Positions 50,837 through 63,367 of a stretch of DNA of 64,000 nt are shown piece by piece. The notes under the pieces were generated by a model, which was given only the letters and a program-made list of their open reading frames with translations, searched no databases and was not told the DNA's origin. This stretch comes from Nannobrachium achirus. Lineage: Eukaryota > Chordata > Actinopteri > Myctophiformes > Myctophidae. A program made the translations under genes and the position numbers. Position 1 is the stretch's first letter. The number at the start of each line of letters is the position of its first letter. The stretch spans positions 24,210,033 to 24,274,032 of the forward strand of contig OY997641.1 of assembly GCA_963921795.1 (NCBI GenBank), written 5' to 3'.

Positions 50837-51674
50837 CACCCTTAGTTTGAATGCCACACGGCCAAGCACAGTTGGGGCAAAACAGTCTATTTTGGAGCAG
50901 TTATGGGAAAAACATGGTACTTTCTCTCCAAAGATTGCCATACAGTGGATGAAAGTGAGTACATTTCAGTAGTCAATTCACATCCACGACACTAGGTAGG
51001 GCCAGTAGATCGCCACAGAGTCTTGCTCGTTGCAAGATTAATATCGGTCCATTCGAGTGTACCTACAGTACTAGTGCTGTGACACCCTGGAAACCTATGA
51101 TGGCACTTCTTGACGAGTGCCATCTGTTTGTCCAATGAGAGTGAAATGCAGCAGCGTTTTAGAACTAGAAGAGAAACACTGCATGGGTGAAAAGCCTCTT
51201 TCCTTTGTGAAAGCATTGAAGTGGTGGTCTGCGAGCACTTTCATTTTTTGACTGATGAAACCTCTGCGTACAGACCCTGCTGGCTGGCACACTCTCCATG
51301 CTCATTATCCCATCTACTGTAGAGGAACCAACCACAGAGCCTTGCAGTGCTGACTGCTCAGCGGCCAAAGCAAGATCGATAGGTTTCTATTGCGCAGGTA
51401 TTCTTGCGGTGGGGGAAACAAATTGTGTGTGTATGTCTGTGAGTGCGTGCACAATTGTGTGTTCATGTATGAGAGACAAAGGGAAAGACGGGGGAAGGAG
51501 GGGAAGAGTGAGACCATGGGCACGTGAGTCCAAGTGCAAACACTCTTCTTTTCCAACTAGCCGCACTCATTCAGACAGCGCAGGGAAAATATTCAGCAGG
51601 TAGCAAGGTGGGTCAAGGCTAGACTGTAGGCTGGATGAACACTTTCAGAGGCCAACAAATATTGTGTTAATCAC

Positions 51675-52465
51675 TTAAAGGGGTCCTGCCACGCCCCGAA
51701 ATTATAATAGTATGATACAGTAGGATACAGTAGGTCACGTGGTCTTTTTTAAAACGGTCTGAAATCTCAATCAAATGATCCCATCCCCCGTTGCGCAGCC
51801 CCCTCCACTCGGAGGAGTAGAGAGACAGACAGGAGACAGCCTGGCCAGCAGATATGGGATTTATGGCTATTTGAAGTGAGCTGGATCTCTGAAATTGAGT
51901 ACTTTTCCCACCACTGTTCATTAGAAAGGAAGGGCTCCCTACTGTGAACCGAATCATATCGTTCATTTCAAAGAGCCGTTCAAAAGACTTGATTCGTTCG
52001 CGAACGTCACATCTATACTGGCCAGCCGCACGCAGTTCGAGGATGAGTTCGAGCGCAGCTGCCCAACTCAGTGAAAACATCGTGTTTTCCATTTCAATGA
52101 ATATACATAAACAAGCATATTCCCATGAACAATGGGGAAGTAACAACCAGTAACCACCGGAAATATAATTTTTATAGCCACAGATTCATATATAAATGTG
52201 TGTCTTTAGCTGGTTAGCTTTAGTGCTAGCCCAGCTAGCTAGCCCTGTGGGAGCAGAGAAGTTGTGAGGGCTGTGACTGTGAGAGCGAGCCTGCGGGCGA
52301 TGGGAAGAAAATGTACATTGTGCAGACATACAGTAAGTAACAGTCAATTAATTAATTTGATTGGCTTATCGTGCATTCCCACAATGACATCAAACAAATA
52401 TTAACTTGTTTTTAATATAATTTCTTAAGGTGACAGTAACCCTTAAGGTGGCATAACCCCTTTAA
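51675..52465. mobile_element. TTAA-target MITE, ACCCCTTTAA ends
   Basis: The ends TTAAAGGGGTCCTGCCA and TGGCATAACCCCTTTAA are inverted repeats with TTAA at both outer edges, a piggyBac/Kolobok-type target. No coding frame was recognised. It includes TAGCTGGTTAGCTTTAGTGC repeats. Confidence 0.75.
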
Positions 52466-53152
52466 GGCAGCGATTACCAATAAAGGGCCAATGAGGATAT
52501 TGCAAATGAGCCCCCAAATGTTGAATATTGTTAGCTAAGTATTCATGTACCTTAGTTTGTGACTGGGCTACTGCAGTGATGGTCGTATGTATCATCAGCA
52601 AACATATGTGCATTTGAGTCGATTAGTACTAGTACAACTCTCTTGCGGGATCCCACAGGTTCTAAAACGGGGGGATGAAAATGAGCTGTTAACATAAAAA
52701 GACTGTTTTCTGCCATACAGTTAGGATTTTATCCAATTGATAGATTTTTTACTGAAGCCATAGTGATTTAATTCTGTTGAGTGGCAATATAGGGGCAGCA
52801 GGGTCTATTTTCTAACTCTATCAAGCTCCTAGGAAAGGTGGCCATTACTTTGGTACTTTGCTAACTCTTGCAGTTTCACATGGCTGTGGGCACCGCTTCG
52901 ACTTTTATGATCTCGCTTTGTAAATAGTCCAGTTATCTGAAAAATCAATGTAGGGAAGTTTTACCGTTAAAGTTGTTAAACTTGTCGTACCTGCTGGACC
53001 AAGGGAGATGTTAGGCTCCTGGGCTTCAGAGGCAGAACTCTAACTAGCGTCACCCACGGGCCAAAATGTACATAATATATCAGTTTGCAGCATAAACTAT
53101 ACTGCTTTTGGTGACCCCATGGCCTTTCCACTTGTGCCTCCCTATACTTATA

Positions 53153-53510
53153 TACTAGTAAGACGCCTCAGGGCAACAAGCGACGAGGTCGCGCCACAGT
53201 GATGTGGACATCAGGGATGTGGACATCAGGGATGTGGTCGTCAGGGATCTCCATATATGGGCATACAAGGGATTTGTTCCCCCTGGCATCACAGGGATCT
53301 CCATATCTCCATATATGGGCATACAAGAGATTTGTTCCCCCTGGCATCACATGGACCTCTCTAACAGGGCATCATTAATATTGAGGACATCAGGGAACTC
53401 CATATGTGGGCATAAAAGGGATTCTGTTGACATCACAGTGAAGGCAGAGCCTGATGTCAGAGCGGCAAACCCATTCTGTTAGAGTGGTTCCCTTCGGTCG
53501 CAATTATCTT
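53153..53510. mobile_element. ACTAGTAAGACGCCTCAGGG-family element
   Basis: It starts ACTAGTAAGACGCCTCAGGG, like the copy at 3233-3530 and, inverted, at 63799-63815. It contains repeated GGGATCTCCATATATGGGCA units and ends near TTCGGTCGCAATT, which resembles the GCGAC..GTCAGG family end. Confidence 0.6.
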
Positions 53511-54310
53511 TTTTATGGTTATTTCTTTTTTGTGAGCAGAGTAGTGTACCAGATTCCTCATTATGAAGATATCTAGCCAATAAACAGATTTGGATTATCA
53601 TGAAGCCGATTCTGAAAAAAAAAGAAAGCTCTTAATCACTGTGGGCTATATTTTCTCTCGTCTAGTTCTCTCCATCGCCCTTCATACCCTTCAAAAACTG
53701 CCTGCAACACATTTCTTTTTGTGAACTTTGTGATTTAAACCAATTTAATACCTTGATGGCTTGTGGGCAAGCATAGATTTGTGCACACGCTGACGTAATT
53801 CATACTATATTTCTGCATAGTCACTCATACCTCTTAAGCGGCCTGCCGCTTGTTACTGTATTCAACACACGTGATGGATTTCTTTTAATGAAGTCTAATT
53901 ATATTTCTTATTTAGTTACATTGTTCATTTGTTGCTTTTATTTTCCTTTTAGTTTTATATTAAATACCTTTACATAGACTGGCCCACACAGTACACTGTC
54001 TAGCCCTGAAACATGACGGTCGTATGACAGAATACTGTATGACATGGCCGTCATGTTTCCACCTGGTTTGGAGCAGACTAGCCAATTTGCCATGGCATGC
54101 TAAACAAATGTTCAGATTTAAAAATCACACCCGTGTGAACTGAGCGGTGGTCGTGGAGGCTGTGCAACAGCACTACTGGGTGGGTGCAGCGGGGTTAGTG
54201 TTCTTTACAATGCTGTAGTTTCTTCACACACTCTAATTTATTTGACCCTAAAACATTCAGTTTGTTAATAATAATAATAATACTTGACCACACATGCTGA
54301 CCCACCCTTC

Positions 54311-54465
<155 letters not shown>

Positions 54466-54996
54466 AACAGCGCCCCTCCCTTAACATGTGTGGTCAGAAA
54501 AGGTACTGCAGCCTTGAGGCTACATACACGGCCGGGCGGCCGGACACACACACGGCCACGTATAGGAGACGGTGTGACCACCGCTCAAAAATAAAGTGCT
54601 TACTGAAGGCTCACGGGAGGCAGAATACGTGCCGCTCAACCAGAATTACCTGTATCTTCCGTATTGTTTTATAAAAAGCACTTTAATCCGATCGTTTTCT
54701 GTTTTGCTTGTATTCCCTCCTGGTGTTCCCCATGCGCATCAAGACCCATCTATTGGTTAAATGTGCTTAGTTTTACCTTATTCTCCGAGGTCTTTTAATG
54801 CAGCTAATCACGTTCAGGCACTGGCAGTAAGCACAGCAGAGAATACGAGGCCAACGTCCTGCTGTGAGGACGGAGGTGAGGCATGCCTAGGGATGGGTAT
54901 CGTTCACCTTTGAATCGATACGATACCTTTTTCGATACCTGGCAATCGATACGATACCCTTTTCGATACTTTTTATTTAAGTTTAACGGTGAGCAG

Positions 54997-56091
54997 TAGG
55001 GCTGTGAAAATGTGCCAAAAATAGCATTCGAATATTCGCCCGAAAATCCACCGTTGATTCGAATAAATTCGAATATTCGAAAATATCGAATAATTCGAAG
55101 CATTCGCACTTCGAAGCTGTTTATTCTAGACAGTCGCTTCTATCGCTTTTTTTTTTTTTTTTACTGTGTGCAGGTCCGCGTTGGTCAGGGACGTGCAAAG
55201 AATGTTAAGAGAGGCAGGGGCTGACATTTCTAAAAGGGCCTTTTGGTGGACAATTCTCTGTTAAAAGGGCAGGGGCTCAAGCCCCGTTTGATGTATGTGT
55301 GCACGTGCCTGCGTTAGAGCAGAATCGGATCGTCTTGCAAAGCGTGCCTCACTGAGCAGCTGTGATTGAGTTGAGTTGGAACAACCACGACATGAAATGA
55401 GCAATTATAATCACACCAATGGATTATGTTTTGGTTTGAACAAAATTGGGTACAAGAGCAGTGTGAGTGACGGAGGAAGTTTTACCGTTACCGTGGCTGC
55501 GTGCGGGGAGATTGACTCGGTGAGAGAAGAAATCCATGCTTTTTCATAGTGTTTTTGGTGGAGAAGTCTCGTTGTTGTATGCCTTCCCGTCACTACTAAA
55601 TGAGTCGCCCGTTTCAGCTCGACTCGTTAATCATTCTGAATCAACGTGAGCCAGTTTAAAAGCACTGTGTGTGCACTGCACTGTGCACTGTCTGCGAGGC
55701 GGACGAGTGCATCTCTCCACTCCGACATGTGACGGCCAGTGACAGTGTGAAGGGAAAGTGAAGCAGCTGGAGGTTTATTCTTCGCTGTATGACGGTGTCG
55801 CTAAATAGGCACCCTTAATGTACAAGCTCACAACGTAATGAACGTATTGGATCAGCGACGTATTGTGGACTTGTAGATCAACCCACTTTTGCAGCAGCGA
55901 ATGGAGACTTCTGCCTTGCGAGACCAGCCACCTTTTAACGTTCCATGCGCCCAGAATCTCGCGAGAAGTGCGGTAGATTTGTTTTAATTAAATATAAATT
56001 AATTCGAAGCTCCATTTTTTACGTTCGAATATTCTTTTATTGTTAACATTCGAACGAATCTTCGAATATAGAATATTCTTTCACACCCCTA
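54997..56091. mobile_element. Nested hAT-like element, TAGGGCTGTGAAA ends
   Basis: The ends TAGGGCTGTGAAA and TTTCACACCCCTA are flanked by a perfect 8-bp duplication GTGAGCAG (54989-54996 and 56092-56099). Repeated TTCGAATATTCG motifs lie just inside both ends. It carries a third-level insert (55187-55312) and a degenerate hairpin module (55818-55885). Confidence 0.92.
55187..55312. mobile_element. Small element with CAGGGACGTGC ends
   Basis: The ends CAGGGACGTGCAAAG and GTGTGCACGTGCCTG are imperfect inverted repeats. The text GGGCAGGGGCTCAAGCCCC is shared with 24682-25050. It is a compact relative of that element, nested within 54997-56091. Confidence 0.65.
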
Positions 56092-57298
56092 GTGAGCAGA
56101 GGTGGTGATGATGATGATCACACAGTGTGGCGGAGCGTAGAGTATAGACGTTGGATAATCATCATAATAATAAACATTATAGGCTATTGTCGGCTATTTT
56201 CCACAGTAACAAGTGTAGCCTACTAAAGCAGTAATTAAACTCTCAGTAGCCCAACTGTTACAGATGCGACCGGCCAGGGGTGCGTTCCAGAGTATCGAAA
56301 CAAGGTATCGTTCGTTTTTACGTGAACCGATACCCGATAGTATCGACGTCAGCAAACGATACCATTAAAAGTATCGCAGACGATACCCATCCCTAGGCAT
56401 GCCCGATTGCCCGAGTATTGTTATGCAAAGCAGCCAGGTAGGGGGATTGAAGTGTTGACCGCGGCGTCAACACATCTTGACGGCGTGCGTGCACGCGCGC
56501 GTATGTGGCGCGCGCGTATGTGCAGCTTGAAAAGAAAGGGGACGTCGTCCCTCTGCGTTCCTGCGGCATCTCACCCCTGATCTCATCTAATTCTCAAATT
56601 TCTTTGATTAATTGTATTTAATTACTGTCCGATATCGATATTCTTCTTATTTTCTTGTTGTCCATTGTATTTCTGTTGTTGCACAGTCTTGTGGACTATA
56701 TCACACCACATTGTGTTGGGTGTATACCTGTATGAGTGAGTGAAAAATAAACCCCTCTTGTAATTATAAAAATGTTTTCATATTGTGGCAGCACTTTGAT
56801 TTTCCATGGAGACGTGTTTGTGTTAGTGTTTGCATAATTATGTATTTTTTTCTTTTTTTTGTCAAAGTGTTACCTTGAATCCCAGCCCTGGAGAGAACAA
56901 AGCACTCTGAAGGCCAATCAGCACAATGAACGTGTGCCGTATTTATTTCCTGCCTCACCGCAGGCTGATGATTGCCTCGTTGGCAACACAGCAGAGAACT
57001 GTGTTATCGTCGGTTGTTTACTGATCATAAGAGGGGTGTGAAGATGATGGAGACGGGCAGATAATGGAACAGACGTTCTGTTTTATATCACAGCAAATAG
57101 GACACACAGCTGTAGCTTAATGATGACACCAACCTTTATTTCAGTGCCGCTTTTGTATGCAGGTTAATCGTGCTGAGAGTGTTACTCGGAATTTGCAGGT
57201 GCGGTCTATGCACATGGAACACAATACAATAAGAGCTTTATTATAATCAACGCTGCCTCCATTTATTCTCTCTACCTTTCATAATCCCAACAAATGCC

Positions 57299-57307
57299 TG
57301 TGTGTGT

Positions 57308-57356
<49 letters not shown>

Positions 57357-57832
57357 TGTGGTGTGTTGTGTGTGTGCGTGCGTGCGTGCGTGTGCGTGTT
57401 TTACTTAAGTAAAAGTATCAATACTGCGATATAGTAATACTCTGTTACAAGTAAAAGTCTGGAATTCCAAATGTACTTGAGTAAAAGTACGAAAGTATTT
57501 GTATCAACGTGTACTTAAAGTACCACAAGTAAAAGTAAATTTTTTTTTGTTGAAAATATCAGATCTACAAGCTCACAACGCATCGCGATAAAGTGCTTGT
57601 AATATATCATAATTTATATCTGCAAAGTGACTGGTAACTAAAGTTTAATTTTTTTTTTAGTGGAGTAAAAGTACAATATTTGGATCTGAGATGTAGTGGA
57701 GTAGAAGTACAAGCATTGGAAGTTGGAAATACTCAAGTACAAAAACTGAAGTACAAAAACCTAAAAATTGTACAATACTTAGTTACTTTACACCACTGGG
57801 CGCGTGTGTGCGTGCGTGCGTGCGTGTGTGTG
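57299..57832. repeat. TG/GCGT tract split by a MITE
   Basis: TG and GCGT repeat at 57299-57400 and 57801-57832 with the MITE 57402-57799 between them. Confidence 0.85.
57402..57799. mobile_element. CAGTGGTGTAAAGTA-family MITE inside a TG tract
   Basis: It is a reverse-oriented copy (ACTTAAGTAAAAGTATCAAT ... TAGTTACTTTACACCACTG), lacking about 25 bases at the left end, with a broken hairpin (57554-57600). TG/GCGT repeat flanks both sides. Confidence 0.8.
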
Positions 57833-58374
57833 CATTCTCAAGTGTGTCTGTGAGCAAAAAGGGTTGGGCAGACAAATTGGGAGGACTCCCCACTCTGAGA
57901 CAGCCATGACAGGTAGTGTTGAATTATGTACTCTTGACTGGTTCTGCTTTGGGATCGCTGGGAGCTCTGACGGTCCTCAAAACACAATTTCTCTCCCTTC
58001 TTTCCCGCCCTCAGGCGCTCACCCACATACGCACAAATGCACAAACACGTCTGGAGTCATTGCACACATTTTATTCACACAACTCTACCGATATTGGTAG
58101 TTTTACGAGTTATACTTGCTGTAGTTAACCTTGGTTGCGTCTTTAAGTACACATAAATATACTAAATTAGGCATTACATGCCATTAAGCCATGTTTTGCA
58201 TCTGATATTTTTAGAGTAAATCTTTTTATATTACTATTTTGTATTATAAAGTAGCATCTCTTCATAAGTCTTTGACGCATTCAGTGTGTAACATATTGCA
58301 TAGAATAGTCCCACTATTCCTTAGATAAAATTGTGCCGATGTCAGTCTGTCTATCGGTCTGTCTGTCCTATATC

Positions 58375-58604
58375 ATATCGTCACTGTCAGGCAGAAACCT
58401 TGTATCTCCAAGTTTCAAATGTGTTTGTTTTTCGTAAAGTAAAACCCTGTTTCATCACACAAGACTGTGTGATGAAACACGTCTCGTGATGCGAGGCGTT
58501 GTAGATCGTCTGTTTTCGCTAGTTTAAATGATATTATATATTTTAAAATTATAAACAGAAAACGTTTTGGACATACATGGTTTCCACCCGACAACAACGA
58601 TATA
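58375..58604. mobile_element. Relative of the 37587-37851 MITE with half a hairpin
   Basis: It shares ATATCGTCACTGTCAGGCAG and GGTTTCCACCCGACAAC with 37587-37851. The left arm of the hairpin is replaced by a short unrelated inverted repeat (ACACAAGACTGTGTG), leaving the right arm GCGAGGCGTTGTAGATCG at 58490-58507. Confidence 0.7.
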
Positions 58605-58872
58605 TTGAGATTCAAATAAAGAGAAAAGCTTCTGGGAACCCAGATTATCTTGAGATCTACCGAATGGATTGCCATGGAATTGTCTGTGCATCTTCAAACT
58701 TCCTAGAGGAGCACTGAGTGCTGGCTCTGTGACCTTTCCTCTAGCACCACACATAGGCCAGAGTTTACAAAAGATATCTAAAAATGGAATGGGTGGATTG
58801 ACCAACAGTTTGGTGTGCAAAGGAATTATCTGTGCTGCTTCTTATTTCCCACTCTCTTACTTACCTTTATAG

Positions 58873-59236
58873 CAATGGTTCCCAAATGTCTCAAGACCTA
58901 AAAGAGACATTTGATGTCCCCCCCCAGGACTCAAGCTAGTGAAAATGGCAAATCTACAAGCTCACAACGGGTGGCTTCATACTGTGCTGTGAGCTTGTAG
59001 ATTGCCTGTTTTCAGTATTTCTTAAACATTTGTTGTCTAATTTATGGAATTTCTTAGAAACATTTTTTATTTTGAAAAATCATTGAATTTGTATTTAATG
59101 AAATTACATTTGTAATGTTTTGAAATAATAGTAATTAAACAAACAAAAAATAAATAAAGGGATATTTTACTTGAGACCTATAAAAATGTGTCCGCGACCC
59201 TCAAATGGGTCCAGACGCAGTGTTTGGGAACCAGTG
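58873..59236. mobile_element. hAT MITE, CARTGGTTCCCAAA family
   Basis: The ends CAATGGTTCCCAAA and TTTGGGAACCAGTG are flanked by CTTTATAG (58865-58872) and TTTTATAG (59237-59244), an 8-bp duplication with one mismatch. The hairpin module 58939-59013 is off-centre. Confidence 0.9.
58939..59013. repeat. Hairpin module copy
   Basis: GGCAAATCTACAAGCTCACA pairs with TGTGAGCTTGTAGATTGCC. The loop is longer and unpaired. It is inside the MITE at 58873-59236. Confidence 0.88.
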
Positions 59237-59511
59237 TTTTATAGTGGCCCATGCCAGGTTTTGCTCTTTTTTCATTATTATATCATATTATTAATGTTGT
59301 TATTGTGTTATGCATAATGTTTTGTTAACCATTCCTTATATTTGCTTACTTATCTATAGCTTATCTAGCTATACGTTTCTGTGCGCCTAGCCTTTTTACT
59401 GTACCAGGCTGTTCACTGATTTGTCATAATGGCTATTGATCATGTATGCAGTGGTTCACAGTTTTGCACATTATATAACCGGATACTGAACTGTATGTCG
59501 CCTCTGTACAG

Positions 59512-59643
59512 GTTTCTGGGCGTCCCTCCAGGCAGAGGAAGCTGCCCTTTGACAGGACCGTTGCCCTTTGACCTCATCTATACTGACTACCACGGCATGC
59601 AGCAGATGAAACAGCAGATGGGTCTTTCTCTGAGAAAACACAA
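59512..59643 (+). CDS. mgat5b: mgat5b internal exon, GT18 domain continued (last in window)
   Basis: This exon encodes FLGVPPGRGSCPLTGPL, PFDLIYTDYHGMQQMK and MGLSLRKHK, a close match to human MGAT5B (LGVPPGRGSCPLT, FDLIYTDYHGLQQMK). The first base completes the Gly codon from the previous exon. The last two bases, AA, begin a codon finished in an exon beyond the window, with donor AA|GTCAGT at 59644. The DLIYTDYHG segment is a Rossmann-type strand and turn conserved between MGAT5 and MGAT5B (DRIVELIYID in MGAT5). No later exon was found before 64000, so this intron is at least 4.3 kb. Confidence 0.94.
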
Positions 59644-59698
59644 GTCAGTCTTTCCTCTCACGCTTTCTGTCTCGCACATATTCTCATTCTGTCTCTAA

Positions 59699-60040
59699 TG
59701 TCACGGAAGAAAAGAAATGACGAATTACGATATTATTGCGATAATTATCCTGGGCGTTACATTTGCCCCACAAATTGCAGATCTACAAGCTCACAACGCA
59801 TCGCCTTGTAGATCTGCTATTTTTTAAGAGATTTGGTAGAGAGTGAAAAAAAGACTCTATCAAGTACATTATTTCCAGTTTTACCAATTATAGAGGGTAA
59901 GTGGTACCAGATATGCAGCTCGGCAAGTAAGAGGTGAATTGATCCCAGTGCATGACAGAGGATAATTTCACGATAAATTGAAATCTTATGGGTGTTTTTT
60001 ATCACGATAAATAATGATAGCGATTATCGTCCCATCCCTA
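59699..60040. mobile_element. Decayed TAGGGATGGGACGATA-family MITE
   Basis: The right end TATCGTCCCATCCCTA is intact and the left end is decayed. Flanks GTCTCTAA (59691-59698) and GTCTCTAT (60041-60048) suggest an 8-bp duplication. A shortened hairpin is at 59772-59824. It starts 55 bases after exon 59512-59643. Confidence 0.7.
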
Positions 60041-60936
60041 GTCTCTATTGTCTCTGTTCTCCATCTTCTTTCGTCCACTATACAGACGTCAGTTCCAGCC
60101 ATACTCTCCCTTGCTCTCCATACAGAATGCTGCTGCGCCAGTTTTCTGGCTTTAGTGTATAATCGGTTGCATCCATTTGCTAATTGTCTATTGTTAGTTA
60201 ATTATTGGTTTATTGGCTGGTTGGTCTAGGTCAGACTAGGTCGGTAGGCTTGTACAAACACTGTCTCTTCGCCAGCAAAATACTATTCATAAGTGAACCC
60301 ATGCAGTGTCTCAACACAGTGGATTACTGTGGTGTAGAAATAATTACAACATTGGCAGAATTGTAACTTGTTCTCCTTTCCTGCAGCTCAGTGTTAATTA
60401 CTTATGTAAGTTGTACACAGACGCATAAGTGCTTTTAGAATAAATAAGGACAGTTGGGAGTACATTTTCTGGTACACAGATGTTAGTTTAAATTGTATAT
60501 AGTTAAGATTGCATAGCACTACTTTGGTTAGAATACAACTCCCTTTGTTGTCTTGTATATGCTTCAACAAATTAATGTTAGTGTGAACTTGTCCCCTGCT
60601 TATCGTCAAATGGACACTCTGAAACTGCATTCCTCCTGCTTTTAACATCTAACGAGGAACCAGGGAGGTCACAGTATTTACTACAACGATAGCGGTTAAT
60701 TATTTCATAAATTCAAACAAGGAAAAAAGCAAAGCTCTAAATAAAACATGTTAAACATAATTATAAAGAAGGAAGAGAAAAATGAACGCAAATCTTTCAA
60801 GTGATACAGTAGGCTTATGAAAACCAAAAAGAAATGCATTTGAAGTTCGATTGTTGTGCTGTAGAGAGGCTAATTGGCACGTGGCACGGCAACATGGAGC
60901 TGCTCTCCTTTGCAGCTAGATCATCTCTTTCCCTCT

Positions 60937-61055
<119 letters not shown>

Positions 61056-61868
61056 GGAGGAGAGGAGCACACACCTCTTGTTAAAACAGAAGCAGCAGGA
61101 GTAGACATTTCTCAGTGAATCGATCATTTTCCTCAGCTCCACAGCTCTTCCCTCCAAACCTCCTTATACCCTGGCCTGGCCCTGGCACAGTTCTGCCCGA
61201 AAGCCTGCATTGATTCTCATCACTGTCAGTCCAAGGTGAGCCGATTGGCCGATACTTATCAACTGTCAGTGGTTGAAAAGGCAGATATTTTAATTTCCTC
61301 CCCTGCAGCCGAGCCTGCTCAGAGATGCAGGCCATTGATAAATCAGATTGTAACCATTGATCCCCCCTACCCCTCTCTCTCTCTCACTCTCTCACACTTG
61401 CACACACACACGCACACACTCGCGCAAACACACAGTCTGGTATCCAGACTATGTGATGACCATATAATAGCATTCCCTTCTCACCATAAAAAAACGCTAT
61501 AAGACTCCACTCTGCGTTTCTGTACTTGAGTATTATCTGGTGTGACATCAAGATAAAACAATTTATTAGGCCCTTGCCTTGATGCTGACAGAACAATATG
61601 GCCTCTTCCCTGTTGATAAGTTGCCTCCACAGCGTCAAGAGAGGCTTAATTGTAGCATTTCCAAGTCAAATGAGGCAGAGTCCCTCAGGGAGAGAAATGG
61701 TTAGTTGGTTTGTAGCACCTTTTGTTGTGAAAGGCAATGAGATTCATGTGTTTGGGAGAGCAGCATCCATGGGGCTGCCTCGATCACAGCCTGGCTCGCT
61801 CTTCCACTTTGTATCACTTGATCTGCACCCAGTACAAAAACAGGGTGGGGGGTTGGTGGTTCCTGCAG

Positions 61869-62239
61869 CAAGGGGTGTCACAAGGGGGGGAAAGTGGGAC
61901 TGAGTTACTAGGGCCCACGTTGGAGGGGTCTGGAATTATTTTATACTTTAGCTATTGAAAAATATCAGATATACAAGCTATATACAAGATACACAAGCTT
62001 GTAGATCTGATATTTTTGAAAAGTCGTGAAAGTGTGTGAAAATCTTTGAATATATATATTTTTTAGCACTCGGTGCCGTGCTGTGAGCTTGTATATCTGC
62101 TATTATTCAATAGTTAAAGCACAAAATAATGTGTTCCCAGTCTAAATGGGTTAAACCCCCTCCCCCTATGAAGAACATTCATGCGGGGCCCGCAGAGAAT
62201 CCTTGTACCCAGGGCCCAGAATTTGGTGCGACACCCCTG
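61869..62239. mobile_element. CAGGGGTGTC-family MITE, shortened
   Basis: It begins CAAGGGGTGTCACAAGG and ends GCGACACCCCTG, with the family's AGGGCCCA and TTTAGCTATTGAAAAAT text. Both hairpin modules are damaged (61957-62021 and a right half at 62069-62108). TTCCTGCAGCA is repeated on both sides, but on the right it lies ~8 bases from the element end. Confidence 0.75.
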
Positions 62240-62639
62240 GGTGGGGGTTCCTGCAGCAGTCTAAATCAGGCTGTGATTTAAAGCCGACCCCCCTCACCTG
62301 GAGGCCTGGCTGAGTGCTGCTCACTCGGGGCGGACTGGCGCAGAGACAGGACAGAGAACAGGACATTTATCACCAATGATGGCTTTACGAGACAAAGCTT
62401 CTGAGTCGGGGCGGGGGTGGGGGTGGAGGCGGTGGTTTGAGCTTTCATAACTCACAATAACGATATTGTTTGTTTGACATGACCTGACAGAGAAAGTGAC
62501 AGTTGTCTGATGCAGATTCATGCCCTTTTTTCCTCATGTTGTCGTTGTCTTGCTAGGCTGGTTCATGACGTGCATGCATAATATTCTGTTCGGTGAGGAG
62601 ATTCTACGTTAATTGTTTTGTTACTGCTTAGTTAGTTAA

Positions 62640-63367
62640 CCAAAACTAACTAAATAACAAAAACTAAAAATGAAACGTTTGCTGAACTAGATGAAAACTA
62701 CAATAATAAATACAAAACAATAACTGAAAAAACCCTGTTTACAAAACTAACTAAAACTAACTGAAATGAAAGACAAAATGCCCTTAGTTTTCATTTTTGG
62801 TCATTTAAGACAATCTTTTTTTTTTTTTTTTTTTTTTTATATATTTTCTTGAGTTTTTATTACATAATACTTACCCTGGGCCTTTTCAATCCTGCACGAC
62901 TTATTTGTAGGGGTGGGCAATATAATCGATATTGCAATAAATCGCGATAGTTTATTTGCCAATACTGTATCGATACTTCAGGCCGTAGTAACGCGATACT
63001 TTGAGGAAAATAAAATATCCTAAGTCCGTTCCTGACACTCCGCTGCCTCTAGATGTCGCTGTAGCTACTATAGTAGTAGCTACTTCCCCTTCCCACGGTT
63101 CAGTGAGTGAGGTCTCTTGAGAAAATGGAAAACAACTTTAGAGCATCACCTTCAGCTTTTAAAGCTGATATATCGCAATAGTATCGCAATAGTACCGTAT
63201 TGCAAAGATTCGCAATATATCGTGATACTATTACATCGTGACCCAAGTATCGTGATACGTAGTGCATCGCGAGATTCTTGCCAATATCCACCCCTACTTA
63301 TTTGATTTGTTTATTTGGTGCAGGATTGAAATGGGCCAAAGGAATAAAAAAACTAAAACTAACACTA
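62640..63367. repeat. ACTAAAACT-rich host repeat split by a hAT MITE
   Basis: Runs of AACTAAAACTAAC before 62780 and after 63340 belong together. The motif CAATCCTGCACGAC before the insert is mirrored by GTGCAGGATTG after it. A similar repeat is at 10620-10740. It is interrupted by 62908-63296. Confidence 0.6.
62908..63296. mobile_element. hAT MITE, TAGGGGTGGGCAA family
   Basis: The ends TAGGGGTGGGCAATAT and ATATCCACCCCTA are flanked by a perfect 8-bp duplication CTTATTTG (62900-62907 and 63297-63304). Internal GATA/TATCG-rich text. No hairpin module inside. Confidence 0.9.

Larger units (their letters stand above)
54888..56395. mobile_element. hAT MITE, TAGGGATGGGTATCG family, split by a nested hAT
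   Basis: The ends TAGGGATGGGTATCG and CGATACCCATCCCTA are flanked by a perfect 8-bp duplication GGCATGCC (54880-54887 and 56396-56403). Its own sequence is only 54888-54996 and 56092-56395. The rest is another insertion. Confidence 0.92.
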
